Numbered from the stretch's first letter, positions 44,477 through 53,328 are shown. The stretch: DNA of 64,000 nucleotides from Saccharopolyspora flava (GCF_900116135.1 NZ_FOZX01000005.1:400640-464639); one strand, 5' to 3'. The notes: generated by a model from the sequence alone, not told the origin. Numbers and translations are program-made.

Positions 44477-44533
44477 GGTTTCCGGCGAGAAGCCTCCCCA
44501 ACCGAACCCCCGCTGTCCAGTACCTCTCCTGCC

Positions 44534-45997
44534 TCAGGCGCGGGCCGCTCGGTCGGGGATCGTGATGCGGTACTGCGCCATCTTCCGGTAGATCGTGGCT
44601 CTGCTGACGCCGAGCTCCCGGGCGGCCTCACCGACGGTGGTGCCGGGTTCGGTGAGGCAGCGGATGATCTCGTCGCGCTCCACCGACTCCAGCCGGGTCA
44701 GCGGCCGCCCCGGCCCGGTGAACACCTCCGGCGGCAGGTGGTTGAGGTCGATCAGGTCGGTGCGCCCCGCCGCCTCGCGGACGACCTGGCGCAGCTGCCG
44801 GACGTTCTCCGGCCAGTCGTAGGCGGTGAGCGTGCGCATCGCCACCGGGGTGAACTCCACGTCGCGACGCCGCCGCTGCCGGGCGAAGTGCCGTGCGAGG
44901 GGCTGGATGTCGTCGGGCCGGAACCGCAGCGCGGGCACCTCCACGACGGTGTCGACGAGCCGCCGCAGCTCCTCGGGCACCTCGTCGGCCGAGGAGGCGG
45001 TGAGCACGTAGGGCGCCATCCCCTCGTCCGCGCGGACCTGCTCCAGCAGCCCGGCGAGCTCGCCGGTGACCCACGCGGGCAGCCGGTCCACCCCGGAGAT
45101 GATCACGCAGGTGCTGTCCTTGCCGAGTTCCGGCGCCCACAGCTCCAGCCACGCCTCGGCGTCGTCGGGCGCGGGCGGCCGGACGCTGAGCACCCGCTCG
45201 CGCCGCAGTTCCCGACGCGCCAGCGAGGCCAGCGCCGTCTTGCCGGTCCCGGCCTCACCGACGACGGCGACGGCCCGGCCGCTGCGGAACGCCGAGCGCG
45301 CCTCGGCGAAGCCGTTGCGCCAGCCGGGCGTGAGCACCGAGGCCTCGGGAGCGCTCATCCGGTCGGCGTAGACGCGGAAGACCTCGCCGCGCGGCATCGG
45401 GTGCGCACTGCGCCCGGCACCGCGGGCCAGCATCAGCGCGGTCGTGTTGCCCGCCGCCGACTGGGCCAGCGCCAGCAGCAGCTCGGAGGCCGAATCCGAC
45501 CAGGTGGTGAGGTTGACGCTGCCCGCGACCGCGCCGCTGACCGGGTCCAGCACCGGAGCGGCGGCGCAGGTGTAGCCGCGCAGTCCGGCGCAGTAGTGCT
45601 CCTCGGCGCGCACCAGCGAGGGCGCCCGGTCGGCCAGGGCCAGGCCGAGCCCGTTGGTGCCGGCGTTCTGCTCGGCGAAGTAGAAGCCGGGCGCGAGGTG
45701 CACCCGGTCCAGCGAGCGGTTGATCGTGCCGTCCTCGCAGATCCGGCTGAGCACCAGCCCGTCCGGGTCGGTGATCATCATGCTGACCGGCTCGTTGGCC
45801 AGCGTGGCCTGCAACCCGCGCAGCACGGCGGTGCCGCACTCGTAGAGCAGCGATCCGGTGTCCACCGATCCGGTGAAGACCGGACGCATCTCGTCCGCGC
45901 TGAGCCCGTAGCGGGCGCTGCGCCGCCAGGAGGCGCGCAGCCGGGGCGTGACCGAGGTGGGGCAGGCGGAGTCGGGCGCACTCAGGTGCAGGTGCAT
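44534..45997 (-). CDS. AcoR/MimR-like transcriptional activator (GAF-AAA-Fis HTH)
   Basis: 487 residues: a GAF sensor (YFAEQNAGTNGLGLALADRA, residues about 105-125), an AAA+ domain (GEAGTGKTALA) and a C-terminal Fis-type HTH (VGEAARELGVSRATIYRKMA). The GAFTGA loop that contacts sigma-54 is not visible, in line with actinobacteria lacking sigma-54. Relatives such as MimR activate diiron monooxygenase operons. GGAGG places the start at ATG 45997. It is divergent from the amidohydrolase operon, with a perfect palindrome between them. Confidence 0.87.
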   Translation of the reverse strand: MHLHLSAPDSACPTSVTPRLRASWRRSARYGLSADEMRPVFTGSVDTGSLLYECGTAVLRGLQATLANEPVSMMITDPDGLVLSRICEDGTINRSLDRVHLAPGFYFAEQNAGTNGLGLALADRAPSLVRAEEHYCAGLRGYTCAAAPVLDPVSGAVAGSVNLTTWSDSASELLLALAQSAAGNTTALMLARGAGRSAHPMPRGEVFRVYADRMSAPEASVLTPGWRNGFAEARSAFRSGRAVAVVGEAGTGKTALASLARRELRRERVLSVRPPAPDDAEAWLELWAPELGKDSTCVIISGVDRLPAWVTGELAGLLEQVRADEGMAPYVLTASSADEVPEELRRLVDTVVEVPALRFRPDDIQPLARHFARQRRRRDVEFTPVAMRTLTAYDWPENVRQLRQVVREAAGRTDLIDLNHLPPEVFTGPGRPLTRLESVERDEIIRCLTEPGTTVGEAARELGVSRATIYRKMAQYRITIPDRAARA

Positions 45998-46076
45998 CTC
46001 AAACCTCCAGGTGACGCGTCGTTGCGCCGGTGGACCCAGGGTAAGCACCGGGAGCAAGCGTCCAGGCCGGTCACGC

Positions 46077-46093
46077 TGTCTCAAAGTGAGACA
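46077..46093. promoter_or_regulatory. Palindrome TGTCTCA-AAG-TGAGACA
   Basis: A perfect 7-base inverted repeat with a 3-base spacer, in the 177-base gap between the AcoR-like gene and the amidohydrolase. It is the strongest candidate operator for the divergent activator. Confidence 0.65.
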
Positions 46094-46174
46094 CGACGGC
46101 GCCGTCGGCGGGCCCGATCGCTCCTACCGTTCCCTCCCGAACGTGCCACAGCTGCCACGTAGCGGAGGACGCAC

Positions 46175-47173
46175 ATGTACAGCAAGGACGGCGAGGACTA
46201 CTTCATCGTGGACGCGCACGTCGCGCTCTGGGACGCCCGTGCCGCCAACCAGCGCAACATCCACGGCAAGCAGTTCATCGACTGCTTCTACGACTACCAC
46301 CGCAACCTCAGCCCGGAGTCCGAGGTCTGGCCGTACGAGGACTTCCTGTACCAGGGCGGCGAGCGGCTGATGAAGGACCTGTTCACCGACGGCTACGTCG
46401 ACCACGCGATCTTCCAGCCCGCGCTGCTGAGCGCCTTCTACGGCAACGGTTTCGGCCAGACCGAGGAGGCTTTCGCGCTGGCCCAGCGGTATCCGGACAA
46501 GCTGACCTACAACCACTGCTTCGACCCGCGTTTCGAGCAGGCCGGTCTGGACCAGCTCAAGCGCGACGCCGAGCGCTTCGGGCTGAAGGGCGTGAAGCTC
46601 TACACCGCCGAGTGGCAGGGTGATTCGCGCGGCTACAAGCTCGACGACCCGTGGTGCTACAAGTACCTGGAGGCCTGCCAGGAGCTGGGCGTGCGCAACA
46701 TCCACATCCACAAGGGCCCGACGATCCGGCCGCTGGACCGCGACGCCTTCGACGTGGCCGACGTGGACAAGGTCGCCACCGAGTTCACCGACCTGAACTT
46801 CGTGGTGGAGCACTGCGGTCTGCCGCGGCTGGAGGACTTCTGCTGGATCGCCGTGCAGGAGCCCAACGTGCACGCGGGGCTGGCGGTGGCGATGCCGTTC
46901 ATCCACTCCCGGCCGCGCTACTTCGCCCAGATCATCGGCGAGCTGCTGTACTGGCTGGACGAGGACCGCATCCAGTTCTCCAGCGACTACGCGATCTGGA
47001 CGCCGAAGTGGCTGATCGAGCGGTTCGTGGACTTCCAGATCCCGGAGGACATGACCGAGTACGCGCCGCTGACCACCGATCAGAAGCGCAAGATCCTCGG
47101 TCTCAACGCCGCCCGCATGTACGGCATCGAGGTTCCGGCGGAGCTGGACGTGGCCGAGAAGGCGGGTGTCTGA
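46175..47173 (+). CDS. Amidohydrolase-family protein of the monooxygenase-linked type
   Basis: 332 residues of the amidohydrolase 2 TIM barrel. The opening is FIVDAHVALWDARAANQRNI, so the usual HxH metal motif is HVA. Later segments LKGVKLYTAEWQGDSRGYKL, RNIHIHKGPTIRPLDRD, NFVVEHCGLPRLEDFCW and IQFSSDYAIWTPKWLIERF complete the barrel. This protein type is normally encoded next to propane/acetone-type diiron monooxygenases, where it is thought to help assembly or activity. Here it heads the operon instead. Confidence 0.82.
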   Translation: MYSKDGEDYFIVDAHVALWDARAANQRNIHGKQFIDCFYDYHRNLSPESEVWPYEDFLYQGGERLMKDLFTDGYVDHAIFQPALLSAFYGNGFGQTEEAFALAQRYPDKLTYNHCFDPRFEQAGLDQLKRDAERFGLKGVKLYTAEWQGDSRGYKLDDPWCYKYLEACQELGVRNIHIHKGPTIRPLDRDAFDVADVDKVATEFTDLNFVVEHCGLPRLEDFCWIAVQEPNVHAGLAVAMPFIHSRPRYFAQIIGELLYWLDEDRIQFSSDYAIWTPKWLIERFVDFQIPEDMTEYAPLTTDQKRKILGLNAARMYGIEVPAELDVAEKAGV

Positions 47174-47174
47174 G

Positions 47175-47906
47175 ATGGCCGAGCTGCGCACCGCCGCGTG
47201 GGAGGCGCTGCACCAGGTCATCGATCCGGAGCTGGACGAGCCGGTGACGGATCTGGGCTTCGTGCGCTCGCTGGAGGTGAGCGAGGACGGCGCGGTCGAG
47301 CTGCACCTGCGGCTGCCGACCTCGTTCTGCGCACCGAACTTCGCCTACCTGATGGCCTCGGACGCCAAGGACGTGCTCCGCGCGCTGCCGGGTGTGACGG
47401 GCGTGGTCGTCGAGCTCGACGACCACCACGACTCGGCGCTGATCAACACCGGTCTGGCCACCGACGCCGGGTACCGCGACACGTTCCCGGGCGAGGCCGA
47501 CGAGGACCTGGAGCAGCTGCGGGCGACGTTCCGCCGCAAGGCCCACGCGGCGGCGATGGAGCGGGTCCTGACCAGGCTGCTCAAGGACCGGCCGGAGCTG
47601 GCCGAGGCCGATCTGCACGCGATCACCGTCGCCGATCTGCCCGACGAGGCGGCCACCCGGTCGCTGCTGAACCGCCGCGCGGCGGTCGGGTTCGGCACCG
47701 GGCCCGATGAGCTGGTGCTGGTGGACGACGAGGGACGGCCGTGCTCTCCGGAGCAGGTGCCGTTCCGGCTGCGCTTCGCCCGCGCGACGCGCATCTCGGT
47801 GGAGGGCAACTCCCACTTCTGCCGCGGGTTGCTGCGCACCCGCTACCCCGATTCCGCGGCGGACCAGACGCCGCGAGCGATGTCGTCGGAAGGACGAGCG
47901 TCATGA
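47175..47906 (+). CDS. DUF59/MIP18-domain metal-cluster assembly-like protein
   Basis: 243 residues. The N-terminal 100 residues carry the DUF59 pattern (QVIDPELDEPVTDLGFVRSL; PTSFCAPNFAYLMASDAK; LPGVTGVVVELDDHHD). The longer C-terminal part (residues 100-243) is specific to the monooxygenase-linked group. DUF59 proteins deliver iron or iron-sulfur units, so it may serve the maturation of an iron enzyme. It begins 2 bases after the amidohydrolase stop, and its end overlaps the dehydrogenase (ATGA). Confidence 0.82.
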   Translation: MAELRTAAWEALHQVIDPELDEPVTDLGFVRSLEVSEDGAVELHLRLPTSFCAPNFAYLMASDAKDVLRALPGVTGVVVELDDHHDSALINTGLATDAGYRDTFPGEADEDLEQLRATFRRKAHAAAMERVLTRLLKDRPELAEADLHAITVADLPDEAATRSLLNRRAAVGFGTGPDELVLVDDEGRPCSPEQVPFRLRFARATRISVEGNSHFCRGLLRTRYPDSAADQTPRAMSSEGRAS

Positions 47907-48928
47907 GAGCAGTGCAGGTCGTCGGCTACCACGAACCGATGCGGTTGACCGAGGTTCCGGTCCCGGAGCCGACCGGGCCCTACGACGTGGTGGTCAAGAT
48001 CGGCGGCGCCGGGGTGTGCCGCACCGACATCCACATCCTCGAGGGGCAGTGGGCCGAGAAGTCCGGCGTGGAGCTGCCTTACACGATCGGCCACGAGAAC
48101 GCGGGCTGGGTGCACGCGGTGGGCAGCGCGGTCAGCAACGTCGCCGAGGGCGACAAGGTGATCGTGCACCCGCTGGTGACCTGCGGGCTGTGCCGGGCGT
48201 GCCGGTTCGGCGACGACGTGCACTGCGAGCGGTCGCTGTTCCCCGGTATCGACACCGCGGGCGGCTACGCCGACTACCTCAAGACCTCGGCGCGCAGCGT
48301 GGTGCGCATCGACGACTCGCTGGAGCCGGCCGACGTCGCGGCGCTGGCCGACGCGGGTCTGACCGCTTACCACGCGGCGGCCAAGGCGGCCCGCGCGCTG
48401 CGTCCGGGCGACCGGTGCGTGGTGATCGGCGCGGGCGGGCTCGGCCACATCGGCATCCAGGTGCTCAAGGCGATCTCGCCGGCGGAGCTGGTGGTGCTGG
48501 ACCGCAACCCGGAGGCGGTGAAGCTGGCGGCCGACATCGGGGCCGATCACGGCGTGGTCGCCGACGGCACGCACGTGGAGCAGGTGCTGGAGCTCACCGG
48601 CGGCCACGGCGCGGAGACCGTCATCGACTTCGTCGGTGAGGGCGGCGCGACCTCCGAGGGCGTGCGGATGCTGCGCCGCGCCGGGGATTACCACGTGGTC
48701 GGCTACGGCGAGAACATCGACGTGCCGACGATCGACATCATCTCGGCCGAGATCAACTTCATCGGCAACCTGGTCGGTTCCTACAACGACCTGTGCGAGC
48801 TGATGGTGCTGGCCGCTCAGGACAAGGTCCGGTTGCACACCGCCAAGTACCCGCTGGAGCGGTTCCAGGACGCCCTGGACGACCTCGACGCCGGCCTCAT
48901 CCGGGGCCGGGCGATCCTCACCCCCTGA
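47903..48928 (+). CDS. Zinc-dependent NAD(P) alcohol dehydrogenase
   Basis: 341 residues, MDR family. GVCRTDIHILEGQW and IGHENAGWVHAVG give the catalytic zinc site, CGLCRACRFGDDVHC the structural zinc, and VVIGAGGLGHIGIQVLKA the NAD site. It matches the alcohol dehydrogenases of propane/2-propanol oxidation clusters and is third in the operon behind amidohydrolase and DUF59. A strong terminator follows, so the operon ends here, without a monooxygenase or GroEL. Confidence 0.9.
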   Translation: MRAVQVVGYHEPMRLTEVPVPEPTGPYDVVVKIGGAGVCRTDIHILEGQWAEKSGVELPYTIGHENAGWVHAVGSAVSNVAEGDKVIVHPLVTCGLCRACRFGDDVHCERSLFPGIDTAGGYADYLKTSARSVVRIDDSLEPADVAALADAGLTAYHAAAKAARALRPGDRCVVIGAGGLGHIGIQVLKAISPAELVVLDRNPEAVKLAADIGADHGVVADGTHVEQVLELTGGHGAETVIDFVGEGGATSEGVRMLRRAGDYHVVGYGENIDVPTIDIISAEINFIGNLVGSYNDLCELMVLAAQDKVRLHTAKYPLERFQDALDDLDAGLIRGRAILTP

Positions 48929-48936
48929 GCCGGGGT

Positions 48937-48972
48937 TTCCGGGGAGGTGTGCCCGAGCACACCTCCCCGGAA
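48937..48972 (+). terminator. Strong hairpin terminator
   Basis: A 16-base perfect stem (TTCCGGGGAGGTGTGC with its complement at 48957-48972) closes on a CCGA loop 8 bases after the dehydrogenase stop. Confidence 0.85.
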
Positions 48973-48992
48973 CCAGATCGTTTCCCTCGCTA

Positions 48993-49013
48993 ATGGTCTA
49001 CGGTCTGGACCAT
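48993..49013. promoter_or_regulatory. ATGGTC/GACCAT palindrome before the MFS gene
   Basis: ATGGTC-N9-GACCAT overlaps the start codon region of the MFS gene. TGGTC/GACCA half sites are typical of GntR regulators, so it may be an operator; the regulator is not known. Confidence 0.4.
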
Positions 49014-50214
49014 GCTCGGTTCGACGCTCACGCGCACCCCGAACCGCTGGCTGATGCTGGCGATCTCGATGTTCGCGCAGCTCGCGGCGACGGTGTTCAC
49101 CAACGCCGCCCCGGCGCTGATCCCGAACCTGCACTTCGAGCGCGGCCTGTCGCTGTCGCAGGCGGGCCTGATCGCCGCGGCCCCGCTGGCCGGGACGATG
49201 TGCACGCTGATCATCTGGGGCGCGATCGTCGACCGCATCGGCGAGCGGATCTCGCTGCTGATCGGGCTGAGCATGCTTGCGGTCAGCGCCGCGGCGGCCG
49301 CGCTGGCCGGGTCGCTGGTGTGGCTGGCGGTGCTGCTGTTCGCCGGCGGCGCGGCCGGGGCGAGCTCGAATTCGGCCAGCGGCCGGGTGGTCTCGGGCTG
49401 GTTCCCGCCGCACCGGCGCGGCATGGCGATGGGCATCCGGCAGACCGCGCAACCGCTGGGCGTGGGCCTAACGGCCGTGCTGGTGCCCAACCTCGTCGAG
49501 GCCCGGGGGCTGACGGTCACGATGTTCACCGTCGCCGGGGTGTGCGCGCTGGCCGCGGTGCTGGTGGCGGTGGTGATCGCGGACCCGCCGAGGCCGTCGG
49601 TGGCCGAGGCCCGGCGCGACGGCCACAGCGACAACCCCTACCGCGGCGACCGGCGGCTGCTGCGGATCCACGCCGTGTCGATCGCGCTGACCGTGCCGCA
49701 GCAGACCGCCTGGACCTACATGCTGGTGTGGTTGATCGCCACGCAGCACTGGACCACCGCGGCGGCCAGCGCGCTGGTCGGCGTCTCGCAGCTGTGCAGC
49801 GCGCTGAGCCGGGTCGGCGCCGGGATCTGGTCGGACCGGATCGGCAGCCGGGTGCGGCCGATCCGCTACTTCGCCTTCGGTTCGGCGATCGCGATGGGCG
49901 GGCTGGCGGCCCTGTCGGGCACCCCGCTGGCCCTGACGTTCATGGTCGTGGCCTCGATCATCGCGGTCGCCCACAACGGCCTGGCCTTCACCGCGGTCGC
50001 CGAGATCGCCGGTCCGCACTGGAGCGGCCGCGCCATGGGCGCCCAGAACACCGGCCAGTCCCTCACGGCCACCGCGGTCCCGCCGATCATGGGCGCGGTC
50101 ATCGCCGCCGCCGGCTACCCGATCGCCTTCGCGGTCGCGGGCTGCTGCGCCCTCCTAGCGGTCCCGCTGGTGCCCACCGCACCACCCCGCTCACCCGAAC
50201 GAGCCCCCGCATAA
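49012..50214 (+). CDS. MFS transporter
   Basis: 400 residues, 12 helices. MFAQLAATVFTNAAPALIPN starts helix 1, WGAIVDRIGERISLLIGL is the loop 2-3 motif and RRGMAMGIRQTAQPLGVGL the helix 5 region. It resembles the oxalate/formate or cyanate-type MFS (CynX/NimT) carriers. No linked enzyme suggests a substrate. It ends before two successive hairpins at 50249-50286 and 50379-50449. Confidence 0.85.
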   Translation: MLGSTLTRTPNRWLMLAISMFAQLAATVFTNAAPALIPNLHFERGLSLSQAGLIAAAPLAGTMCTLIIWGAIVDRIGERISLLIGLSMLAVSAAAAALAGSLVWLAVLLFAGGAAGASSNSASGRVVSGWFPPHRRGMAMGIRQTAQPLGVGLTAVLVPNLVEARGLTVTMFTVAGVCALAAVLVAVVIADPPRPSVAEARRDGHSDNPYRGDRRLLRIHAVSIALTVPQQTAWTYMLVWLIATQHWTTAAASALVGVSQLCSALSRVGAGIWSDRIGSRVRPIRYFAFGSAIAMGGLAALSGTPLALTFMVVASIIAVAHNGLAFTAVAEIAGPHWSGRAMGAQNTGQSLTATAVPPIMGAVIAAAGYPIAFAVAGCCALLAVPLVPTAPPRSPERAPA

Positions 50215-50248
50215 CCACCCCACCTGCGACTTTCCCGGCCCGGTGTCG

Positions 50249-50286
50249 AAAACCCCGGTTTTCATCGCGCGAAAACCGGGGTTTTT
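50249..50286. terminator. AAAACCCCGGTTTTC hairpin terminator
   Basis: AAAACCCCGGTTTTC (50249-50263) pairs with GAAAACCGGGGTTTT (50271-50285), followed by a T. A nearly identical hairpin is found at 58657-58703. It follows the MFS gene. Confidence 0.78.
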
Positions 50287-50378
50287 GCGCGATGGGGTCG
50301 TTCACGGGAACGGAATTTTCAGCGGGGTGATCAGCAGGTCTCCGCGGTCGGCCGGCGGTCGCCGAGGCGGTGGGCAGT

Positions 50379-50449
50379 GGGGCAGTTTTAGCCATAACTG
50401 TCCGGACATAACGGACATTGATCAAGCGCGATTATGGCTAAAACTGCCC
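50379..50449. repeat. Long hairpin with conserved loop, copy 3
   Basis: Arms at 50379-50397 and 50432-50449 (CAGTTTTAGCCATAA and its complement) enclose the same CTGTCCGGACATAACGGACA loop start as at 4939-4972. The loop's last part differs (TTGATCAAGCGCG). It lies between the convergent MFS and PPOX genes. Confidence 0.82.
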
Positions 50450-50483
50450 AATGCGCCGCCACGCCCACGCGGGACCGGCGAGG

Positions 50484-51089
50484 TCAGGGCGTGGGCTGGG
50501 GCGGGTCGGTTTTGAAGGCCTGCTGGGATTCGTACAAGGCCATGACTCCGGGGTGGTCGCCTTCGGGCCAGGTGTGGGGGCGCCAGAGGCCGGACTTGAG
50601 GAGGGCTCGGCCGCAGTGGACGAACAGCTCCTCGACGGTGACCACGACCGCCAGCTCCGGGGGTGTGCCCTTGAGGGCGAGGTCGGCCATGAACGGGGCC
50701 GAGCGGACGATCGCGGCCGTGCCTTTGACGCGCAGGACGTGGGTGACGCCGGGGATCATGAACAGCATCCCCACCTGCGGGTTCTCCAGCAGGTTGTGCA
50801 GGCCGTCCATCCGCCGGTTGCCGGGGCGTTCGGCGTAGGCCAGCGTCTTGCCGTCGTCGAAGACGACGACGCTGCGGGCGGTGTCGCCGCGCGGCGAGAC
50901 GTCCATCCTGCCGTCGGCGCCGGTGGTGGCCACGAGGAACAGCCGCGACTCCTCGATGAAGCGGCGGCTGACGCCGTCGATCCCGGAGATCACCTTCTCG
51001 GCGATCTCCGGGAACGGCGGTTCGACGATCTCGCGGAGCTGCGCTGCCGAGGTGACGTGCTCGGCCTCAGCCGGGTTCCACGAGGGCAC
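50484..51089 (-). CDS. FMN-dependent PPOX-family protein (MSMEG_1061-like), paralog
   Basis: 201 residues of the split-barrel family: EESRLFLVATTGADGRMDVS, ERPGNRRMDGLHNLLENPQV and MLFMIPGVTHVLRVKGTAAI. It is clearly related to the protein at 37906-38529, although the flanks differ. GTG at 51089 is used. It is followed on the same strand by nothing; the siderophore-binding protein gene ends 27 bases upstream of its start, so the two may be one transcript. Confidence 0.85.
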   Translation of the reverse strand: MPSWNPAEAEHVTSAAQLREIVEPPFPEIAEKVISGIDGVSRRFIEESRLFLVATTGADGRMDVSPRGDTARSVVVFDDGKTLAYAERPGNRRMDGLHNLLENPQVGMLFMIPGVTHVLRVKGTAAIVRSAPFMADLALKGTPPELAVVVTVEELFVHCGRALLKSGLWRPHTWPEGDHPGVMALYESQQAFKTDPPQPTP

Positions 51090-51115
51090 GCGTCGTTCTC
51101 CTCAACCGGTCGGGA

Positions 51116-52111
51116 TCAGCGCTGGGCCTGCTCGATGAGCGGGACGACCTTGTCCACCGCGTAGGACATGCCGGCCGCGGTGCCCGCCGAGAACGCCTGG
51201 GTGGCCTGCTCGTCGTGCAGCACCACCGCGCGGCCGTCGCGGACCGAGGGCACCGACTGGAAGTGCTGGTCGCGGTCGATCTCGGAGGCCGCGAGCCCGA
51301 TCGGGAACATCATCGTCAGATCGGCGTTGAACAGGTCCATCCGCTCCGGGGAGACGTTGACGAAGAAGTCCTTCCCGGCCACCTGCTGCACGGCGGGCGA
51401 CTGGCGGAAGCCCAAGCGCTGCAGGAACTCCAGGCGGGAACCGCCGTTGACGTAGGCGCCGTAGGAACCGACCATCTTCGCGCCGACCGCGACGGTCTTG
51501 CCCGCCCACTGCGGGTGCGCCGCGGCGGCCTGCTGGAACTTGGCCTCCAGGTCGGCCTTCTGCTGGGCGGCCTCGGCCTGCTTGCCGAGCGCCTTGCCGA
51601 CCATGTCGAGCTGCTGGTCCCAGGTGGTCAGGTAGGACTCGCCGCCCTCGGGGATGCTCACGACCGGCACGCCGAGCCGGTTGAGCAGGTTGTAGCGCTC
51701 CTTGTCGCCGCTGGCGCGGGTGTCGAGGATGAGGTCGGGCTGCAGAGCGGCGACGCTCTCCATGTCGACCTCCATGGTGCCGAGCATCTTCGGCGGCGTG
51801 GTGTAGCGCTTGTCGGCGGGGATCCACGGCGGGACGCCGTCGCCGCCGACGGGCAGCCAGTCGGCGGCGCCGACCGGTTGCACGCCCAGGCTCAGCGCCG
51901 TTTCGGCGTCGCCCCACCCGAGCGCGACGACGCGCTGGGGGCGCTCGGGAACGGTGACGTCACCGAACGCGGTCTTGATGGTGACCGGGAACTGACCGCC
52001 CGCCGATCCCGCCGAGGGCTGCTCCTCCTCGGGACCGGCTGCGCCGCAACCGGTCAGGGCGATTCCCAGCAGGACCACCATGATCAGTCCCAGGGTTCGC
52101 ATCCAGCGCAT
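51116..52111 (-). CDS. Iron-siderophore ABC transporter substrate-binding lipoprotein
   Basis: 331 residues with a lipoprotein signal (GIALTGC, Cys22) and the class III binding fold of FepB/FecB type: FGDVTVPERPQRVVALGWGD, AALQPDLILDTRAS and FPIGLAASEIDRDQ. It binds a ferric siderophore for ABC import. No permease or ATPase is adjacent. An iron box upstream implies repression by DmdR/IdeR when iron is plentiful. ATG at 52111 fits GAGGTG upstream better than GTG at 52117. Confidence 0.9.
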   Translation of the reverse strand: MRWMRTLGLIMVVLLGIALTGCGAAGPEEEQPSAGSAGGQFPVTIKTAFGDVTVPERPQRVVALGWGDAETALSLGVQPVGAADWLPVGGDGVPPWIPADKRYTTPPKMLGTMEVDMESVAALQPDLILDTRASGDKERYNLLNRLGVPVVSIPEGGESYLTTWDQQLDMVGKALGKQAEAAQQKADLEAKFQQAAAAHPQWAGKTVAVGAKMVGSYGAYVNGGSRLEFLQRLGFRQSPAVQQVAGKDFFVNVSPERMDLFNADLTMMFPIGLAASEIDRDQHFQSVPSVRDGRAVVLHDEQATQAFSAGTAAGMSYAVDKVVPLIEQAQR

Positions 52112-52130
52112 GTCCACACCTCATTCGTAC

Positions 52131-52149
52131 TTAGGTGCGCCTAACTTAA
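52131..52149. promoter_or_regulatory. DmdR/IdeR-type iron box
   Basis: TTAGGTGCGCCTAACTTAA agrees with 15 of 19 positions of the actinobacterial iron-box consensus (TTAGGTTAGGCTAACCTAA). It lies 20 bases before the siderophore-binding protein start, where a dimeric repressor would block transcription. Confidence 0.75.
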
Positions 52150-52301
52150 CCAAGCCTCAGTGGGACGTCCAGGCCACCCCCTACCCAGCGTCACCGACGT
52201 TGGTCACATTCGTCCGATCCGGACGGCCCGAGCCATGAGCAACTTCCCGGCCGCTCGCGCGTTGACCCTGACGACGGTCGGGGGCTGCGGAAGGACGCGA
52301 G

Positions 52302-53072
52302 ATGGACAGGCTCAACGGCAAGCGCGTGCTCGTCACGGGTGGAGCGTCGGGGATCGGGCGGGCGAGCGTGCTGCGGATGCTCGACGAGGGCGCCCGGGTG
52401 CTCACCACCGACATCGACGAGACGGGCCTGAAGGAGACGACCCGGCTCGCGGCCGAGGCCGGCACCTGCGACCGGCTGGGCACGCTGCCGCTGGACATCG
52501 CCTCCGAGGACGACGTCGACTTCACCGTCCCGGCCTGCGCCGAGCAGCTCGGCGGACTGGACGTGCTGGTCAACGCGGCCGGAACGCTGCAGGCCGCGCA
52601 CACCCACGAGTGCTCGCTGGAGCTGTGGAACCGGATCCTGGCGGTCAACCTCACCGGCACCTTCCTGGTCACCCGCGCCGCCTTACCGGCGCTGCTGGCC
52701 ACCGGCGGCGGCGTGGTGATCAACTTCAGCTCGACCTCGGCGAACTTCGCCCACCCGTACATGGCGGCCTACGCGGCCAGCAAGGGCGGCATCCAGTCGT
52801 TCACCCACGCCATCGCCCTCGAGTACGCCAAGCAGGGCTTGCGCGCGGTGTCGCTGGTGCCGGGCGGCATCCGCAGCGGCATCACCGAAACCACCGCCGA
52901 CAAGCTGCCCGCCGACACCGACTGGGACCTGTTCACCAAGCTCTCCCCCGCCCTGGGCAGCGGCTTCGCCCCGCCGGAGCACGTCGCGGGCGTGGTGGCG
53001 ATGCTCGCCTCCGACGACGGCGCGTTCATCACCGGCACCGAGATCCGCGTCGACGGCGGCACGCACCAGTAG
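52302..53072 (+). CDS. Short-chain dehydrogenase/reductase
   Basis: 256 residues, classical SDR. VLVTGGASGIGRASVLRML is the cofactor-binding loop, DVLVNAAGTLQ the NAG motif, and INFSSTSANFAHPYMAAYAASKG the Ser-Tyr-Lys active site (YAASK). It oxidises or reduces an alcohol or ketone with NAD(P). The divergent iron-box gene is not an obvious partner. It ends 14 bases before a cobalamin riboswitch promoter. Confidence 0.9.
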   Translation: MDRLNGKRVLVTGGASGIGRASVLRMLDEGARVLTTDIDETGLKETTRLAAEAGTCDRLGTLPLDIASEDDVDFTVPACAEQLGGLDVLVNAAGTLQAAHTHECSLELWNRILAVNLTGTFLVTRAALPALLATGGGVVINFSSTSANFAHPYMAAYAASKGGIQSFTHAIALEYAKQGLRAVSLVPGGIRSGITETTADKLPADTDWDLFTKLSPALGSGFAPPEHVAGVVAMLASDDGAFITGTEIRVDGGTHQ

Positions 53073-53094
53073 CGGGCCAACCCGTTAGACTCGA

Positions 53095-53290
53095 TCACGA
53101 GCCGGTCGCCACGTGTGGCCGTGAGGGAATCCGGTCGGAAGCCGGAGCTGACGCGCAGCGGTAGGGGTGACGGGCGAACCCGAGCCACTGGATCACGGAT
53201 CCGGGAAGGCGGTTCGCCCGGTGGAGCCCGAGCCCGAAGACCTGCCGGCTCCCCGGAGCCGCACCCGGTTCCGGGAATCGGCCGACCGGG
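53095..53290 (+). ncRNA. Cobalamin (B12) riboswitch
   Basis: Conserved elements in order: GGGAATCCGGT and GAAGCCGGAGCTGACGCGCA (the P3-P6 core), GCCACTG (53184-53190), and the B12 box AGCCCGAAGACCTGCC (53231-53246). It stands directly before btuF-like and btuC-like genes. A TAGACT at 53086-53091 is a possible -10, so the mRNA would begin near 53098. Binding of adenosylcobalamin should shut off import. Confidence 0.93.
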
Positions 53291-53328
53291 TCTCGCGCAT
53301 GGGCCCGGGGTGAGGATTTCCGCACGAC

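Noticed and set aside
43433..46162. 909-codon plus-strand frame across the dehydrogenase and activator genes
   Set aside because: Low-complexity translation, while the opposite strand gives two well-defined proteins.
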